Assembly (NCBI RefSeq): GCF_027596085.1
Contig: NC_072460.1
Coordinates: forward strand, 8,790,231-8,854,230
DNA from: Anoplopoma fimbria
Lineage: Eukaryota; Chordata; Actinopteri; Perciformes; Anoplopomatidae
Length of the DNA: 64,000 nucleotides
Reading direction: 5' to 3'
Shown here: one piece after another, positions 36,798 through 49,100 of the stretch
How positions within the stretch are numbered: position 1 is the first letter of the stretch
How the letters are laid out: every line of letters begins with the position of its first letter
Made by a program: the position numbers and the translations under genes
Notes under the pieces: generated by a model
What the model was told of the DNA's origin: nothing
The model's database searches: none
The model's input: the letters and a program-made list of their open reading frames with translations, nothing else

Positions 36798-38053
36798 TAC
36801 AGCGGGTAAAATAAGTATTGAACACGTCACCATTTTTCTCAGTAAATATATTTCTGAAGGTGCTATTGACATGACATTTTCACCAGATGTCGGTAACAAC
36901 CCAAGTAATCCATACATACAAAGAAAACCAAACAAATAAGTTCAGAAATTAAGTTATGTGTAATAAAATGGAATGACACAGGGAAAAAGTATTGAACACA
37001 TGAAGAAAGGGAGGTGCAAAAAGGCATGGAAAGCCAAGACACCAGCTGAAATCTATCAGTAATTAGAAAGCAATCCTGCCCCTTGTCAGTGCAAATTAAT
37101 ATCAGCTGGTTCAGTCCCAACTGATGGCCTATAAAAAGGTGTCTCATTACCAAGGTGTCACACAAGAAACATCTCATGATGGGTAAAAGCAAAGAGCTCT
37201 CTCAAGACCTTCCCAACCTTATTGTTGCAAAACATACTGATGGCATTGGTTACAGAAGGATTTCTAAACTTCTGAATGTTCCAGTGAGCACTGTTGGGGC
37301 CATAATCCGGAAGTGGAAAGAACATAATTTCACCATAAACCAGCCACGACCAGGTGCTCCTCGCAAGATTTCTGACAGAGGAGTGAAAATAATAATCAGA
37401 AGAGTTGTCCAAGAGCCAAGGACCACTTGTGCAGAGCTTCAAAAAGACCTGGAATTAGCAGGTAAAATTGTTTCAAAGAAAACAATAAGTAATGCACTCA
37501 ACCGCCGTGGCCTGTATGCACGCTCACCACGCAAGACTCCATTGCTGGAGAAAAAGCATGTTGAAGCTCGTTTAAAGTTTGCTGCACAACATTTAGACAA
37601 GCCTGTGAAATACTGGGAGAATATAGTCTGGTCAGATGAGACCAAAATTGAACTCTTTGGATGCCATAATACACAATATGTTTGGAGGTCAAATGGCACT
37701 GCACATCACCCCAAAAACACCATACCAACAGTGAAGATTGGAGGTGGGAACATCATGGTGTGGGGCTGTTTTTCAGCATACGGCACTGGCAAACTTCATA
37801 TAATTGAAGGAAAGAAAAAAAAAAATCTGCTGACATCTACCAGGATGATGAAGATGAAACTTTTTCCCTGTGTCATTCCATTTTATTACACATAACTTAA
37901 TTTCTGAACTTATTTGTTTGGTTTTTACTTTGAATGTATGGATTACTTGGGTTGTTACCGATATCTGGTGAAAATTTCATAGCAATAGCACCTTTAGAAA
38001 TATATTTACTGAGAAAAATGGTGACATGTTCAATACTTATTTTACCCGCTGTA
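36798..38053 (+). mobile_element. Tc1-like transposon with long inverted repeats, internally deleted
   Basis: TA target sites (36798-36799, 38052-38053) flank a 1252-bp element with about 192-bp terminal inverted repeats (36800-36990 and 37859-38051). The repeats start CAGCGGGTAAAATAAGTATT and differ at only a handful of positions. It contains a truncated Tc1 transposase frame at 37155-37895. Confidence 0.92.
37155..37895 (+). pseudogene. Tc1-like transposase, C-terminally deleted
   Basis: The N-terminal paired-type helix-turn-helix DNA-binding region is intact (MGKSKELSQDLPNLIVAKH, GYRRISKLLNVPVSTVGAII), followed by the first catalytic aspartate in VWSDETKIELFG. The frame proceeds to GGGNIMVWGCFSAYGTGKLH, then meets a poly-A stretch (near 37815) and runs into the right inverted repeat. 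The part with the second Asp and the third acidic residue is missing, so it cannot catalyse transposition. Family length is about 340 aa against 246 here. Confidence 0.88.
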
Positions 38054-40500
38054 TGTAAATTTCAAACATTTAGGTATACTTAAACATTTAGATATAATTG
38101 ATGGGGCTGGTCTATTATGATTAAATCAAACTTCAAACCCTTTAGGGACATACTTACTTCATGACATTCCCGTACTGTTTGGAAAAAAAGACAAGCAGTA
38201 TTTTTGCATGCAGCCTTAATTAGTGTAGCGTTGTTAATAACTAGGTTAAAATAAAAAATATTGCTTACGTTAAAAAATTGCGGGGCACCACTTCTGAATA
38301 GAAGAAACAAATAAGAATACGATCAATAATTTGGTAACAAATTATCCAGTCTCAATATCTCAGGTGTAAGTCCTGATTTCAGTGACCTCATAGTTCTCAC
38401 CTTTTGAATCAACGACTTGGCGATAAATGAGTCATTTATTAAAAAGGTAATTAAATGAATGGATGACAGGATTATTGGTTAAACAAGAATACAAAACATG
38501 AATGAATGGATTTCAAATAATCAGGCAATATTATATCAAATAGTGAAGAAAAGTTGCGGACTCCTCTTTCTCTGATCCCTACTCTACCCAGTCAATCTAA
38601 TTTATTATTCAGAGCTTCTGGTTGGGGTTACTCCGACACCAACTCTGGATCACAGTAACGTTGATTGTTCATACTTTGTGCCGAGGGGTCCCTGCCGTTG
38701 CTTCAGCGGCCCTGGTAGTTTCAGCTCTGCCATCGGACATTCCGGTCCGTTGGAGGTGAAGTGGGTGAAGTTTAGGGTTCACGGACCGGTGGCTCTCCGC
38801 TGTGTCCGGGATTCTCACTCAGTCAGCAGGCAAGAGACTCTGAATTCTTTGTGTCTTGCTTCAAGACGGGCGTTGGATCCGGTTCGGTGTTTGGAGAGGG
38901 ATATAGCTCTGAATAGTTTGATAACTCAGGCTACTCGTTGATATACTCAAACTAATCTCGTTTTGGCCTAAACGATAATAATTAAAGTTGATATCTCACA
39001 AGATTAACAGATGTACACTTAGAATAAAATAAGGCTTGCTTAAAAGAATAATTCTAAGATGTTCCAAGGAGTTTGAGGAGGAAAAGTATTGACAAAACTT
39101 CTGTTTCTAAAAATAAAATAATGGTCACGTGTAAGGAGCTACGTTAGACTAAAAAGACTAACACATAACATAAACGAACAACGAAAGGACAAGATAAATC
39201 TCCTGGTTTTATCTGTTCAGGATAGGTGTCGGGTCCCAGGGTGTGGCCTGATTTTATGGCTTTGTTTTCTGCCAAGATTTCGGATTCCTTTGTTTCCTAG
39301 TTTCGGTGTGTTCTGGTTTGGTAGCTTAACTAATCTAACATTTTAAACAAATATCCCACATACTTTTCTTCACTATGAGCTCAAAAGACCTTACACACTT
39401 GTATGGATGCAGAGAATTTCAGTTACATACATTTGGTATACAGAATTTAACAGAGGTTATGCATGTCAGATATGTGTTATCACCAATTGACCACTGGAGG
39501 GCAATATGGTCACATGATGAGTCCGATCTGAAATATCTGAAAATTAATTTAACTCTGTTTTCCACTCCACAACTACGCGAGAAAAACATATTATCCTGAA
39601 ATCAAGTGGGAAATAATTTGGTTGGGGTTACTGAATGTTTCACAGATACAGAGACAGAGATAGGTAGTGTGGTTCCTGTTCTCTTGAGCCAAGGAATTTA
39701 TTGCTTTGACCTCAGTTAGCCTTTTGTTTTAGTTCCTGGCTTGGCAAAAGGAGGAGGGGATGTTTACACATACAAACGATAGCTCAACACAATAAACACA
39801 ATAATAAAATCTCAACTCAAAATTCCTCTTCTCTATACGTTTTTCTGAGCTAATTTTGAGATGCTTTTGAGTCCCTTCAGCGAATGTGCCATTCTAAAGG
39901 TATAGGTTAGAAAATAAAACACAAAAACAAACACAGAAAATACCTCGTAGTTCTCTTTAAACATTTGTTTTATTTATCTATTTTCAGATGCTCTTTTTTA
40001 ACCTTTTGCTTTATTTATTTATTTTTTCACCTGCTCTTATTCATTGTTTCTATTTAAAAACAATTACATAAATAATAACAGTGTTTCATAATAACAACCA
40101 TGGCCTAGATAAATGTGTTTTTTTTTTTTAAATAAAAGTTCAGCCCCCATAGTGTCTGATTAGAACACTATTTTGCCATTGGAGAAATTTAGTTGATGAC
40201 CCCTGACCTTCCCCCCAGTGTATATTCTGTTCCAAAATAGACTAATGTTGGAGCAGACATCTGTGCATAGAGCTGTTCCCATGTAGAGAAAAAGAGGCCT
40301 AACCTTATGTAACTACATCTTGGCTGTTAGTGATCTGAGGCCACTTTATTATGTGTACATTGCAGAGTGCTGTACACATAATCAGCAACATGAATATAAA
40401 ACAATTAATACCCATCATTTTCTTCTCATTTTTCCACAGTATGAGACAACAGTGCAGCTTTTATGGCATTCTTAACAGTGTGTGTTGTTTATCATTAACT
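38054..40500. other. Gene-free stretch before the guanylin gene
   Basis: AT-rich DNA with one GC-richer island at 38560-38940. A short frame there (MPRGPCRCFSGPGSFSS) has no recognised family. No splice-supported exon found. The origin of the island is unclear; it might be a decayed retroelement. Confidence 0.4.
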
Positions 40501-40542
40501 ACCCTCCAGGCCTCACCCATGGTCTGCACGAGCCAAACCCTC

Positions 40543-40550
40543 CATAAATA
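40543..40550 (+). promoter_or_regulatory. TATA-like box of the guanylin-family gene
   Basis: CATAAATA lies 88 bp before the start codon, after a C-rich stretch (CTCCAGGCCTCACCC). It would place transcription start near 40570-40580 with a 5' UTR of about 60 nt. Mammalian guanylin genes have compact TATA-type promoters, which fits. Confidence 0.45.
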
Positions 40551-40637
40551 CACTGAAGCAACGCTGTGTACAAAGCAGTGCTGAGAGACGCTCACCGAGG
40601 AACTAGAAGAAGTTTGTTATACATCACAGGCAGCAAG

Positions 40638-43527
40638 ATGAAGACCACCATCTGTGTGTCAGTCCTCCTCATGGCTTTATGCCAGTCCTTAAGCGCTGTG
40701 ACTGTCACGGTAAGAGCACCTTAAACCTGGAAAGCTTTTAACCAAACCTCCTGTCTGGGTTTTGTTGTGATTTGATTTTTGCAATTCTGAGAGTCTTTTT
40801 CTAATCTGGTCCTTTTTGACCAGCTGTTTGATTATATTCTTGTTATATATACAGTATATATTCTATAATTTTTGCAAATCCTATATGAGCGGTTGGTTTG
40901 GCTTTTTGTGGGATTGACTGTAAAATATTTTGAGGGTGCTTCTCAAATGAGGCCTCCACGTGTACTGTAATACTTTTGTGGTAGTTTGTTATTTTTCACC
41001 TGTATGTTTGAAGTGATATTTTGTTCTTAGTTCATGTAAAAGGTGAAAGGCCAGGGTATACTGGTCCATAACTTGAGCTGAGCGAAAACAATTGAGCTGA
41101 GTGAGAAGTTAAGATAAGATAAGATAAGATAGTCCTTTATTAGTTAGGAAATTTGCAGGCTTACAGCAGCATAGAGTAAAGTGCACACAAGAGACATAGT
41201 AAAGAAAGACAAGATAAAAATAAAAAATGAAAAATAATTTATAAAAAAACAAGTATTATAAATAAGCAATAGAAACAGTAGAAAAACAACAATAACTGAA
41301 ATATAATATTTACAGACAGAAAAAACTATTTTAACTATTATGTTAAGTATTAATAATATTAAGTTCAAACCCTGGCTCCCGTCTTCCCTTTAAACTGTGG
41401 AAAAAAAGACAAACAAATGGTACCACTTTCTAATAGGACACTGTGCAGCCCCTGAGGAAAACAAGAGAAAGATTTTTTGTGAGAAGCAGCTACTTTTTGA
41501 TGCTCACCAGATTGTTTCTGGATCCTGATGTACACCTGAACCCAGCCATTACAAGTCACATTTTTAAAGGGTCATCAAGTTGTAACTAGTAGCTTTATTA
41601 AGATATAATTTGCTACTGCTTTAGACTTCACCATCAACATGTTGGTTGCCAGGTTGAGAAAATCCCTCCAGCATTACACCAATTTATTCCGCTACCTTCT
41701 GGTAGAAAAAACAACTTAACATTCAGTGCAGACCTGATGGGTTACAACAAAGTGGAGAAATGACATAATTTGCATTATTTTTTAGCAATATGAAAGCCAT
41801 TACATAAAATGTAAAGTCTTGGATAAGGATTGTTACCCACAAATATCAATAAAAACATCATAATATGCAAAGTATGCAGGTTAGTAAGTCACAAGTCAAT
41901 AAGTCAAAGTGACCGTAACACAGAGTAAATGTCCTGTGGTATTTCCAGCCTCTCTGTTCTCGGGCTTGTAGCTAACAGCATGCCACTCCTTGTAGGAGGG
42001 AGACTTTCACTTTTCCCTGGAGTCAGTGAAGGCCCTGGGGGCTCTGATGGCTGGAGAGGATGCACCAGTAGAGCAGGAGCTCCAGCTGGTTGAGGCCAAA
42101 GCAGCAGCTGTGTGCTCTCACCCCGCTCTGCCCCAAGACTTCAGACCTGTGTGTTTGAGGACAGATGCTGGAGCATCTCTGGCCAGACTGGGTAAAGTCT
42201 ATTTTTAAACACAATTCTGTGATGGTCCGGTTTCCAGTGGTGAAACCATGTGTATTAACTCAACTACTGTACTTAAGTTCAATTTTACATCTTAGAAGGG
42301 GATATTGTACCTTTTCTCCACTAGATTTGTCCAACAACTTTAGTTAGTATTGAGATTACAGTGTTTTATCACCTTCCTGGTCAACTCTTGCTCAGTCTTA
42401 GAGCGTGTTGGTCCCGCTAGTCCATGTCGATGTGTCCTTGGGCAAGACACATAACCCTAAATTCTCCCAAGGGCTGTGCCATCTCTGTGTCAATGGATGG
42501 GAATGCAAAGTTAGTTTTGATGGGCAGGTGGCACCTTGCACGGTATCCCCTGTCATCAGTGTATGAATAGGTGTTTATGGGTGAATGATGACATGTAGTG
42601 TAAAATGATTTGAGTGGTCAGAAGACTAGAAAAGCGCAAGTACAAGTTTACCATTTTACTATTCCTGTCCAGTGAAACCCACGTGTCTCCAGAAGTGAAC
42701 ATTCTCTTAAAAAGCCTTATGGATGAACTGGAAAATGCATTATCACACAGCTGAAAACTGGGCTGCTTTTCTTTTTAGTTCTCATAATACATTTAGAAAC
42801 AACAATTTATCCAGATTATCCATATGGTTACTTCATCTCATAAAGACAACATGATTGAATGGATGAGAAAGAAATAAAATATGTTAAATTCATACTACGT
42901 TTACAAAATTATGTTTACTACTGACTATTTTCCAAATGTTTACACTTTAACCTTGTCAAACAATATAAATCCTTCAATGAAACAATCTGAGAGGCAAGAA
43001 TCATTGTTTGGTTAATTGCTCGGAACTCACATCCACACTGACGGGTCAGAAGTAGACATTGGTATTTTAAAAGTCAAAAGAATGGGAAACTACTGACTTT
43101 AACCACTTGATTTGGAGCACAAACTGAAAGTGAGAACACCTGAGAGCTGCTAATAATCCTTCACTGCACAGGTCAAGTAAACCAGGTCAACCAGGTGACC
43201 TTTCTTTTTCTTTTCCACATAACTTTGACCTGGAGGTTTGTTTCCAACCTGTCTGGCCATCAGTATCATTGTCATTAATGTCACTGTGTTCCCAGATCGA
43301 AACAACGTTCTGACTACTACAGATTCAGATTATGTAGGTGTATTGTTGTCCCACTGGCAGCAGATGTGTGAATAGCGGTTCTGAATGGCCACATGTTGTT
43401 TTGTGTGGTTCACCACCGAATGAATAGGAATCATTTTGGTGATGTTTTTTTCTATTTTTCAGCACTTGTGGCCTCCGAGCCTGACGCCTGTGAGATCTGT
43501 GAATCTGTTGCCTGCACTGGATGTTGA
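40638..43527 (+). CDS. guca2a: Guanylin/uroguanylin family prohormone
   Basis: Secreted peptide hormone precursor; mature guanylin peptides activate receptor guanylate cyclase C in gut and kidney to raise cGMP and salt and water secretion. Coding exons 40638-40709, 41996-42191 and 43463-43527 give 110 aa, with all junctions GT/AG and in phase; human family members are about 112-115 aa. Residues 1 to about 19 are a signal peptide (MKTTICVSVLLMALCQSLS). The propeptide has DFHFSLESVKALG and a Cys pair in VCSHPALPQDFRPVCLR, as in mammalian proguanylin. The C-terminus is EPDACEICESVACTGC, with C99, C102, C107 and C110 in the spacing for the 1-3 and 2-4 disulfides. It ends on Cys without the extra Leu of uroguanylin, so guanylin is the better name, but the exact paralogue is uncertain. 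Confidence 0.92.
41108..41345 (-). repeat. GATAA-tailed dispersed repeat, copy 3, in guanylin intron 1
   Basis: Four GATAA units, then AGTCCTTTATTAG, CTTACAGCAGCATAGAG and GCACACAAGAGACATAG, matching copies 2 and 4. Confidence 0.8.
42426..42650 (+). mobile_element. SINE remnant with the GCGCTTTG-type tail, in guanylin intron 2
   Basis: Shares GATGTGTCCTTGGGCAAGAC, GGTGGCACCTTGCA and CCTGTCATCAGTGTATGAAT with the SINEs at 2849 and 25339. Its 3' part is instead GACATGTAGTGTAAAATGAT then GAGTGGTCAGAAGACTAGAA, as at 20082-20200. Confidence 0.75.
43463..43527 (+). CDS. guca2a: Guanylin-family exon 3, mature hormone
   Basis: Starts after TCTATTTTTCAG, encodes ALVASEPDACEICESVACTGC and the TGA stop. 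CEIC and ACTGC are the family signature. The acidic residues before the first Cys are compatible with release by trimming after a small residue such as A-S. Confidence 0.93.
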
Positions 43528-43590
43528 AAGGGTAACCTGCATTGTGATGTCATCTGTCACAGAATGATTTCTGATTTGGACTGTATACAA

Positions 43591-43596
43591 AATAAA
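43591..43596 (+). terminator. guca2a: Polyadenylation signal of the guanylin-family gene
   Basis: AATAAA 64 bp after the stop codon, followed by T-rich DNA at 43630-43660. This gives a very short 3' UTR. Confidence 0.7.
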
Positions 43597-44705
43597 AAAA
43601 TGATATATAAAACAAAACAAAAATGAAAAACATTGATATATTTTTGTTTGTGTAATGATTGATTATGTGTTTCTTCTGATTCGTCCACTATAGTTTGTTT
43701 GGTCATTTGAATTCACAAAAGGGTATATTTTTCTTGATTTCTTTAGAAACTTCCTGTAGGTTTCAAAGCAGAGTTGTACTACGTTGTGTTAAGGCTGAGT
43801 GCCAAAACAAACACTCTTGACGTAAATTGAATTCCTAACTCAGTAACCTTGACTTAAGAGTGTTGCAGGGGCGTCATTGATGTACAGTGTTATCACAGAG
43901 GTCCAGTGCAGAAAAGTATGTGAGCAAATAACAGCTAATGTAACTGCCCCAACAGAAACAGAAATGGCAGGTTATGTTATCAAGTGAAGGGCCGATAAGT
44001 CAGATGATTACTAACTGACCCTTTGCACAGCTGCTACCAATACAAGCTGTCAGAGCCACGTTGCCATGGAGCCCACACTGTCACTAACGGCACTCCCTGA
44101 AGAAATATTATCACATTTTTAGTAGAACAAAAAAAGTAATTTCTGAGAGAAGCAGACAGAAAGGCCTTCAATAATTATCTGAAGGATACATCAGGATGTC
44201 AAACTGGTTTAGCAGTGAAAACAGGTTAAAAAGATCCAGTTAGAGGCTAGAGCTACAGATCACCATGTAAAAGTGAACCGCTTCATCACCTGGAGATCCA
44301 GACAGAAGACAACGAGAGAAGGAACAACCGTGTTCTTAATTCACTGTTACAATCATTAAAAAGCAAGAGCAGCATGTGTTTACATTCAGTATACCTTCAG
44401 TAGCTAGCGTAGCATAGACATGCTAATGTTAGTTAGTGACGCACTAACGTACTCTACTAATGTTAGCTCCTGAGGTTTTTTTACGTAGAGTGATTACGTT
44501 TTAGAAACATATATCGCCTTCTAACCTCTCCTGGTAACCAGTTTCACTATTACACAACATTTAACCAGGACTAGCTGTAGATCCACTAACCAGCCTGAAC
44601 ATGAAGAGCATATGAAACCACTGATGAGTCTATGGAGCAGAGACAGATAGCTGTCAGACCAGCTTCATGAATCACTCTTAGACCAAACGCATCAATCGTA
44701 AAAAA

Positions 44706-44809
44706 AAAAAAAAGTATTATTCCAACTCAACCAGTTAAAGCGGGTGGGCTCAGCCGTCTGGCCTCTGGCCCTGCCAAAAAAAAGTATTATTCCAACTCAG
44801 CCAGTTAAG
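44706..44809 (+). repeat. Short direct duplication
   Basis: AAAAAAAAGTATTATTCC followed by AACTCAACCAGTTAA at 44706-44739 recurs at 44776-44809 with one mismatch. Confidence 0.8.
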
Positions 44810-45059
44810 AGCTACTTCCAGCCTGGGTTCCAGCAGCAGCAGACAGCTGACGTCCTGTACTGTAAATGTCTGCTGTCAGATAGTGGGCAGGTAGCAAACA
44901 GTGGGTTTGTTTGCTCCTGCTGGAAAACACGATGAGAGCGCTGAGATAACCAACACAGTTTCAGTAGCTCAAAATCTGGAAATAAAAGTTGTCCAAGCAA
45001 ATACATGAACTTGAGTAGTTTAAGAATTCTGATAAAGTGTATTACATGAAATGTATATA

Positions 45060-45242
45060 TAGTGCCTTCAGAGAGTATTCACCTAAGAAACATTTCTGAA
45101 ATGTAGTTTTGGCTTTGTCATTAGGAGGTATTAAATGGAGATAGATGAGGGATAAATATGAATTTCAAGGACTTTAGCATAAGGCTGCAACATTACACTA
45201 TGAAAAAACATTAAGGGGTCTGAATACTTTCTGAACGCTCTG
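45060..45242. mobile_element. Tc1/mariner-type MITE
   Basis: The ends TTCAGAGAGTATTCA (left) and TGAATACTTTCTGAA (right) are near-perfect inverted repeats next to TA dinucleotides (45058-45059, 45243-45244). The interior TTTTGGCTTTGTCATTAGG and GAGATAGATGAGGGATAAAT resemble fish Tc1 deletion derivatives. No coding capacity. Confidence 0.65.
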
Positions 45243-46110
45243 TAGATTCTGAGATCTGTTTGCAAGAATAGTTTATAATTGGGTTTCTGGGTTTTTTTAG
45301 CGAGAGAATGAACAGTCATGTAAGCTGGAATGTCAACAGAGAGGTATTTATTGCATTATGATTCAGCCCGAAGCCAAGCAACTTACAAAAACAAATAAAA
45401 TGAACTTACACAGTGTACAAACAGTTCAACAGGGTTGCTCACCAGTACTGGACAGTCAGTGTGTTCCCTCTGTGGGGAGCGCTGTGATCACAGGCTATGT
45501 CTTTATTCATTCATGTATTCATCTGTTTATGAAATCCCATTTTAGCGTTCCTGAAGATGAAAATGTCTGCCTTTGACTGTCGCCACACTTTCTCTAACTC
45601 CAAGTTGGTTTGCTTGACGTTGAATTGTAGACATGGACTCGTGTTGTCATTTTTATTTATTCTTTTTGGCTATATAATGTTATTTTGTTTTATTATTGTT
45701 ATTTCTTTATGAATTGCTTAAACATCAAATTGGTTTATGAGAGGCTCTACAGCTCCAACTAGAGCTAACAAGTAGAGCCAGGACATAACACATGTTTGTT
45801 TTTTTCAAATTATAAATCCAAAACTTATTATTAAATACACTGATATCATATTTTAGAAAAGATTGACAGTGTACTGTGTATCAATTCAAACTGCTGTGTG
45901 TGGACTCGTCATGACACCTTTTGTTAGAGGTTTGGGGGAAGCACTTTCTCTTAACATACAAATAACATGGAGCTCTGGTTGTTGGAAGTCAGGACAAACT
46001 AAAGTGCAGAGTGATGTTTATCTCACTGATGAAGATGCATTGAAGGGCATTTCCCTTTAATGGCAGCAACTCAAGGATGTATGACTCACTGCAGAGTGAG
46101 TGTGGCCTCA

Positions 46111-49100
46111 TCACATTTTCTGGATCATGATCTGGAATTTACCTGCAGAGACATAAAGAACAGAGACAGAAGAAAGCATTTCTCAGTCCACACTTAATTC
46201 TTATTCAAAAATGAAAACTATTCCCTTCTCCTTAAATGTCTTTATGTTTTTTCCACCTTAAATAAAAAAGCAGGTGGATTATTATAATATAATATATTAT
46301 TATAAATTATTCCAAATCCCTCTCTAAATACAGCAGTCCAAACAGCAGCCCAAACTCCAGTATCAATACTGGCCATAGAGTAAAGCCAAGAGCCCCATGA
46401 TACAGGCTCAAACATTTGACTTTATACTACGTCTCACATAGGCAGTGCAGGACTGTACAGATGGTTGGGTTCTTACATCTATCTAACACTTTACAGACTG
46501 AAATTGTTGAGTGACTGAAAGTGGTTGAGGGTCAACTCAACCGATTTATGAAAGTTATTTAGTGATTTACTCGAGGTCTGTTTGTGAGCTCTCAAGATCG
46601 AAAGTCTTAGAGAGCATGAATTATTTAATAAAGAGAACTTATTCGTTTTTCTTCCCCCAACAACAACTTCTGTTCTTTGTACAAAACACTGAAAAATGTT
46701 TGACAGAAAATCTTAACTCAAGGTCCACTTACTACCTTTTTTCTGGAACTTTCAACAGCATGTAACGGCATTCCTCAGCAGAGGGAATTCTCTCAGGATA
46801 TTTAAAGTACTTAATACCCTGATGATGACAGAGATGCGGTTGAAAGCTCTTGAAAAAGGGCAAAAAGTACAGATTTTTCTTGTATCTGATTGGATGATGG
46901 ACGAGTGATGCATGTCTTACAAGCAGGCATTATGGACACCTCAGCGGTCACAATACTCTTCACTCCCAGGTTGGACAGAGCTCCTCTCACCAGACCACAG
47001 GTGAAGGCCAGATACTGCAGAGAGACAAACAGTCATCTGCGTCATAAGAGGAGTAGAGATGTCCTGACATCACACAGAGACATGTCTGATGGACTGCTCT
47101 CAGCTGTATAAATCCCGGTTAATGTTTATTTGCTGTGGGTACAGTGATCTGCTAAAACGGTAAAAATGGACAGCCATGAATGAGCTGAAGAGAACACCAA
47201 ATACAGCAGTATGTGTACGTGTAAAGCAGACACAGGTTGTCTAAACTGTCCAAACACTCCTGACAGTTCTTTACATTACACAATACACTATAACATTAGA
47301 GGAAACACTTAAATAAATTAATAATAAAGTATGATTGTCTGAAATCGGGGCAGAGCACCTTTGGGGCGTGTTCCAGGTACTGCTTCCCCGCTGACAGCTG
47401 ACTCAGTAATCGGAACTTGTTGTCCTGGAGAACATAGATGCCCTGAAACGCAGCATTCAGCAGAACAGCTGATGACAGGACACTAAGCATAGACAATAAA
47501 ACTGATATTTATTTTCCACGGATACAAAGTCTATTATGTTTGTTTGAAACACAAAGATGGTGTGGGTTTGTCAGAGCTGAGCCGGTTGACCAGAGCTGGC
47601 TCATGTTAGGTTAGCGGTAACCTACTGTAAGAATGAAAGTAACTACCGAGAGATTACCTGATGGTTGGTTCGAAGGTTGTCGATTTGCTTCTTGAACACG
47701 CAGGTCCAGAAGTCTTTGCATACAAACTTCATGATGTCCAGCTCATCTTTGAACCGCGCTGAGTCTTTTGTTAGTCTGGAGAAAAAAGAAAAGCTGTTCA
47801 AATGAAGTCCAGAAGCTTGACACTGTTTATACCAATGGGTTGTTGTTTTTTTACATTCTACCCAATGTGTTAGTCCCAATTCTCAGCTTTGTTGGTGGCT
47901 ATATACTGTATGCAGTGTCATTCAGTCTTTGTGAAACAGCTGGTCACTGCAGTTTAAGCCAAGCACTAGTCAAAACAGCATGATGTATGTATTTGGGGAC
48001 TATTTCCAACGGTGGATGAATCCACATTTGTTTCTGGAGTGAGTATATGTGGCAGCAGGATGGTGTATGTGGGACTGAGTGAAAATAATCTACAATATGT
48101 GTTCATGGTTATAAAGGAACATGTCAGTGAAACATTGTGGCTTTTTGATGTGTTTTTATAGTGTTTGCACAACTATGGAGCTCTATGGCCCAGAGGAATA
48201 ACAGATCAGGCTTTGATACACACACACAATACTTGCTACATTCAGTAGTCACGTTTCCTTCCGATTGTCAAGCAAATTCTAAGCAAACTCTTGAAATATT
48301 GCACAAAATGAAATGTGAATTTAGGCGTATAAATGAACCCTGCTACAGCATAGTTTGGTCTGAAGTTATGTAAAGCTCTGCTTTAAGCATCGCTGTAATC
48401 TGCCAGCAAACAGAGAGGAAGTAAAGGTTATAACTAGAAACAGAACAAGTTCTCTTGGCCATCAAACCATCCATGAGAGAAAATAGAGAAGTCCTCAGGG
48501 AAGTGTTTTAATTATTCTTTCATGTCAGCTATTATTGGCCATGTGTAATGCTGTCCAGAGACTAAGACAGAAAGAATGAATACCAGGAAGTGGTGGAAAC
48601 TGGTTAAGTTACAACTATTACAACTTCCAGGTCAATCATCTGATGCCATAGGGTGCAAAAAGATTTCTTTATAGGAATGAATGGGACGCTGTCTCCAGTT
48701 CCCTTTATACGTCCACGGTGTCCATAAAATCAACTCATGTAAGAGTTCAAACTTTTTTTTTTTTTTTTATTGAATTATGCCAATACTGCATTTTGTGCAA
48801 CACATCAAATATGTGAATGGAAACACGGCTAGTGCTGGTTTGCCTCTGCCTATCAGATGTCTTAACAAGGTTGAAGAATATTGAATTCTGCCAGACTACA
48901 CCTTAAAAGTATTATTATTTTCATAATTAAGTATATATATATATTTTTTTAAAAAAATGAAATCCCTCAAAAACATGACACTAAAAACCTCTGCAATACA
49001 AATACACTGTGCAATACAATGCTTATAATAGTTTCTGTCTGTATATATAATATTTCAGTTACTGTGGATTCTTTACTGTTTTTTTTTTTATTGCTCATCT

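Larger units (their letters stand above)
43660..46105. other. Intergenic DNA between two convergent genes
   Basis: No gene seen. Holds a 34-bp duplicated motif (44706-44739 and 44776-44809, 70 bp apart), a Tc1-type MITE at 45060-45242, and otherwise AT-rich unique DNA. Confidence 0.5.

Noticed and set aside
36493..36939. 148-codon frame before the Tc1 element
   Set aside because: It runs from unique AT-rich DNA into the transposon's left inverted repeat and has no family match.
38678..38941. 87-codon frame in a GC-richer island
   Set aside because: No recognised domain or splice support; composition alone is not enough.
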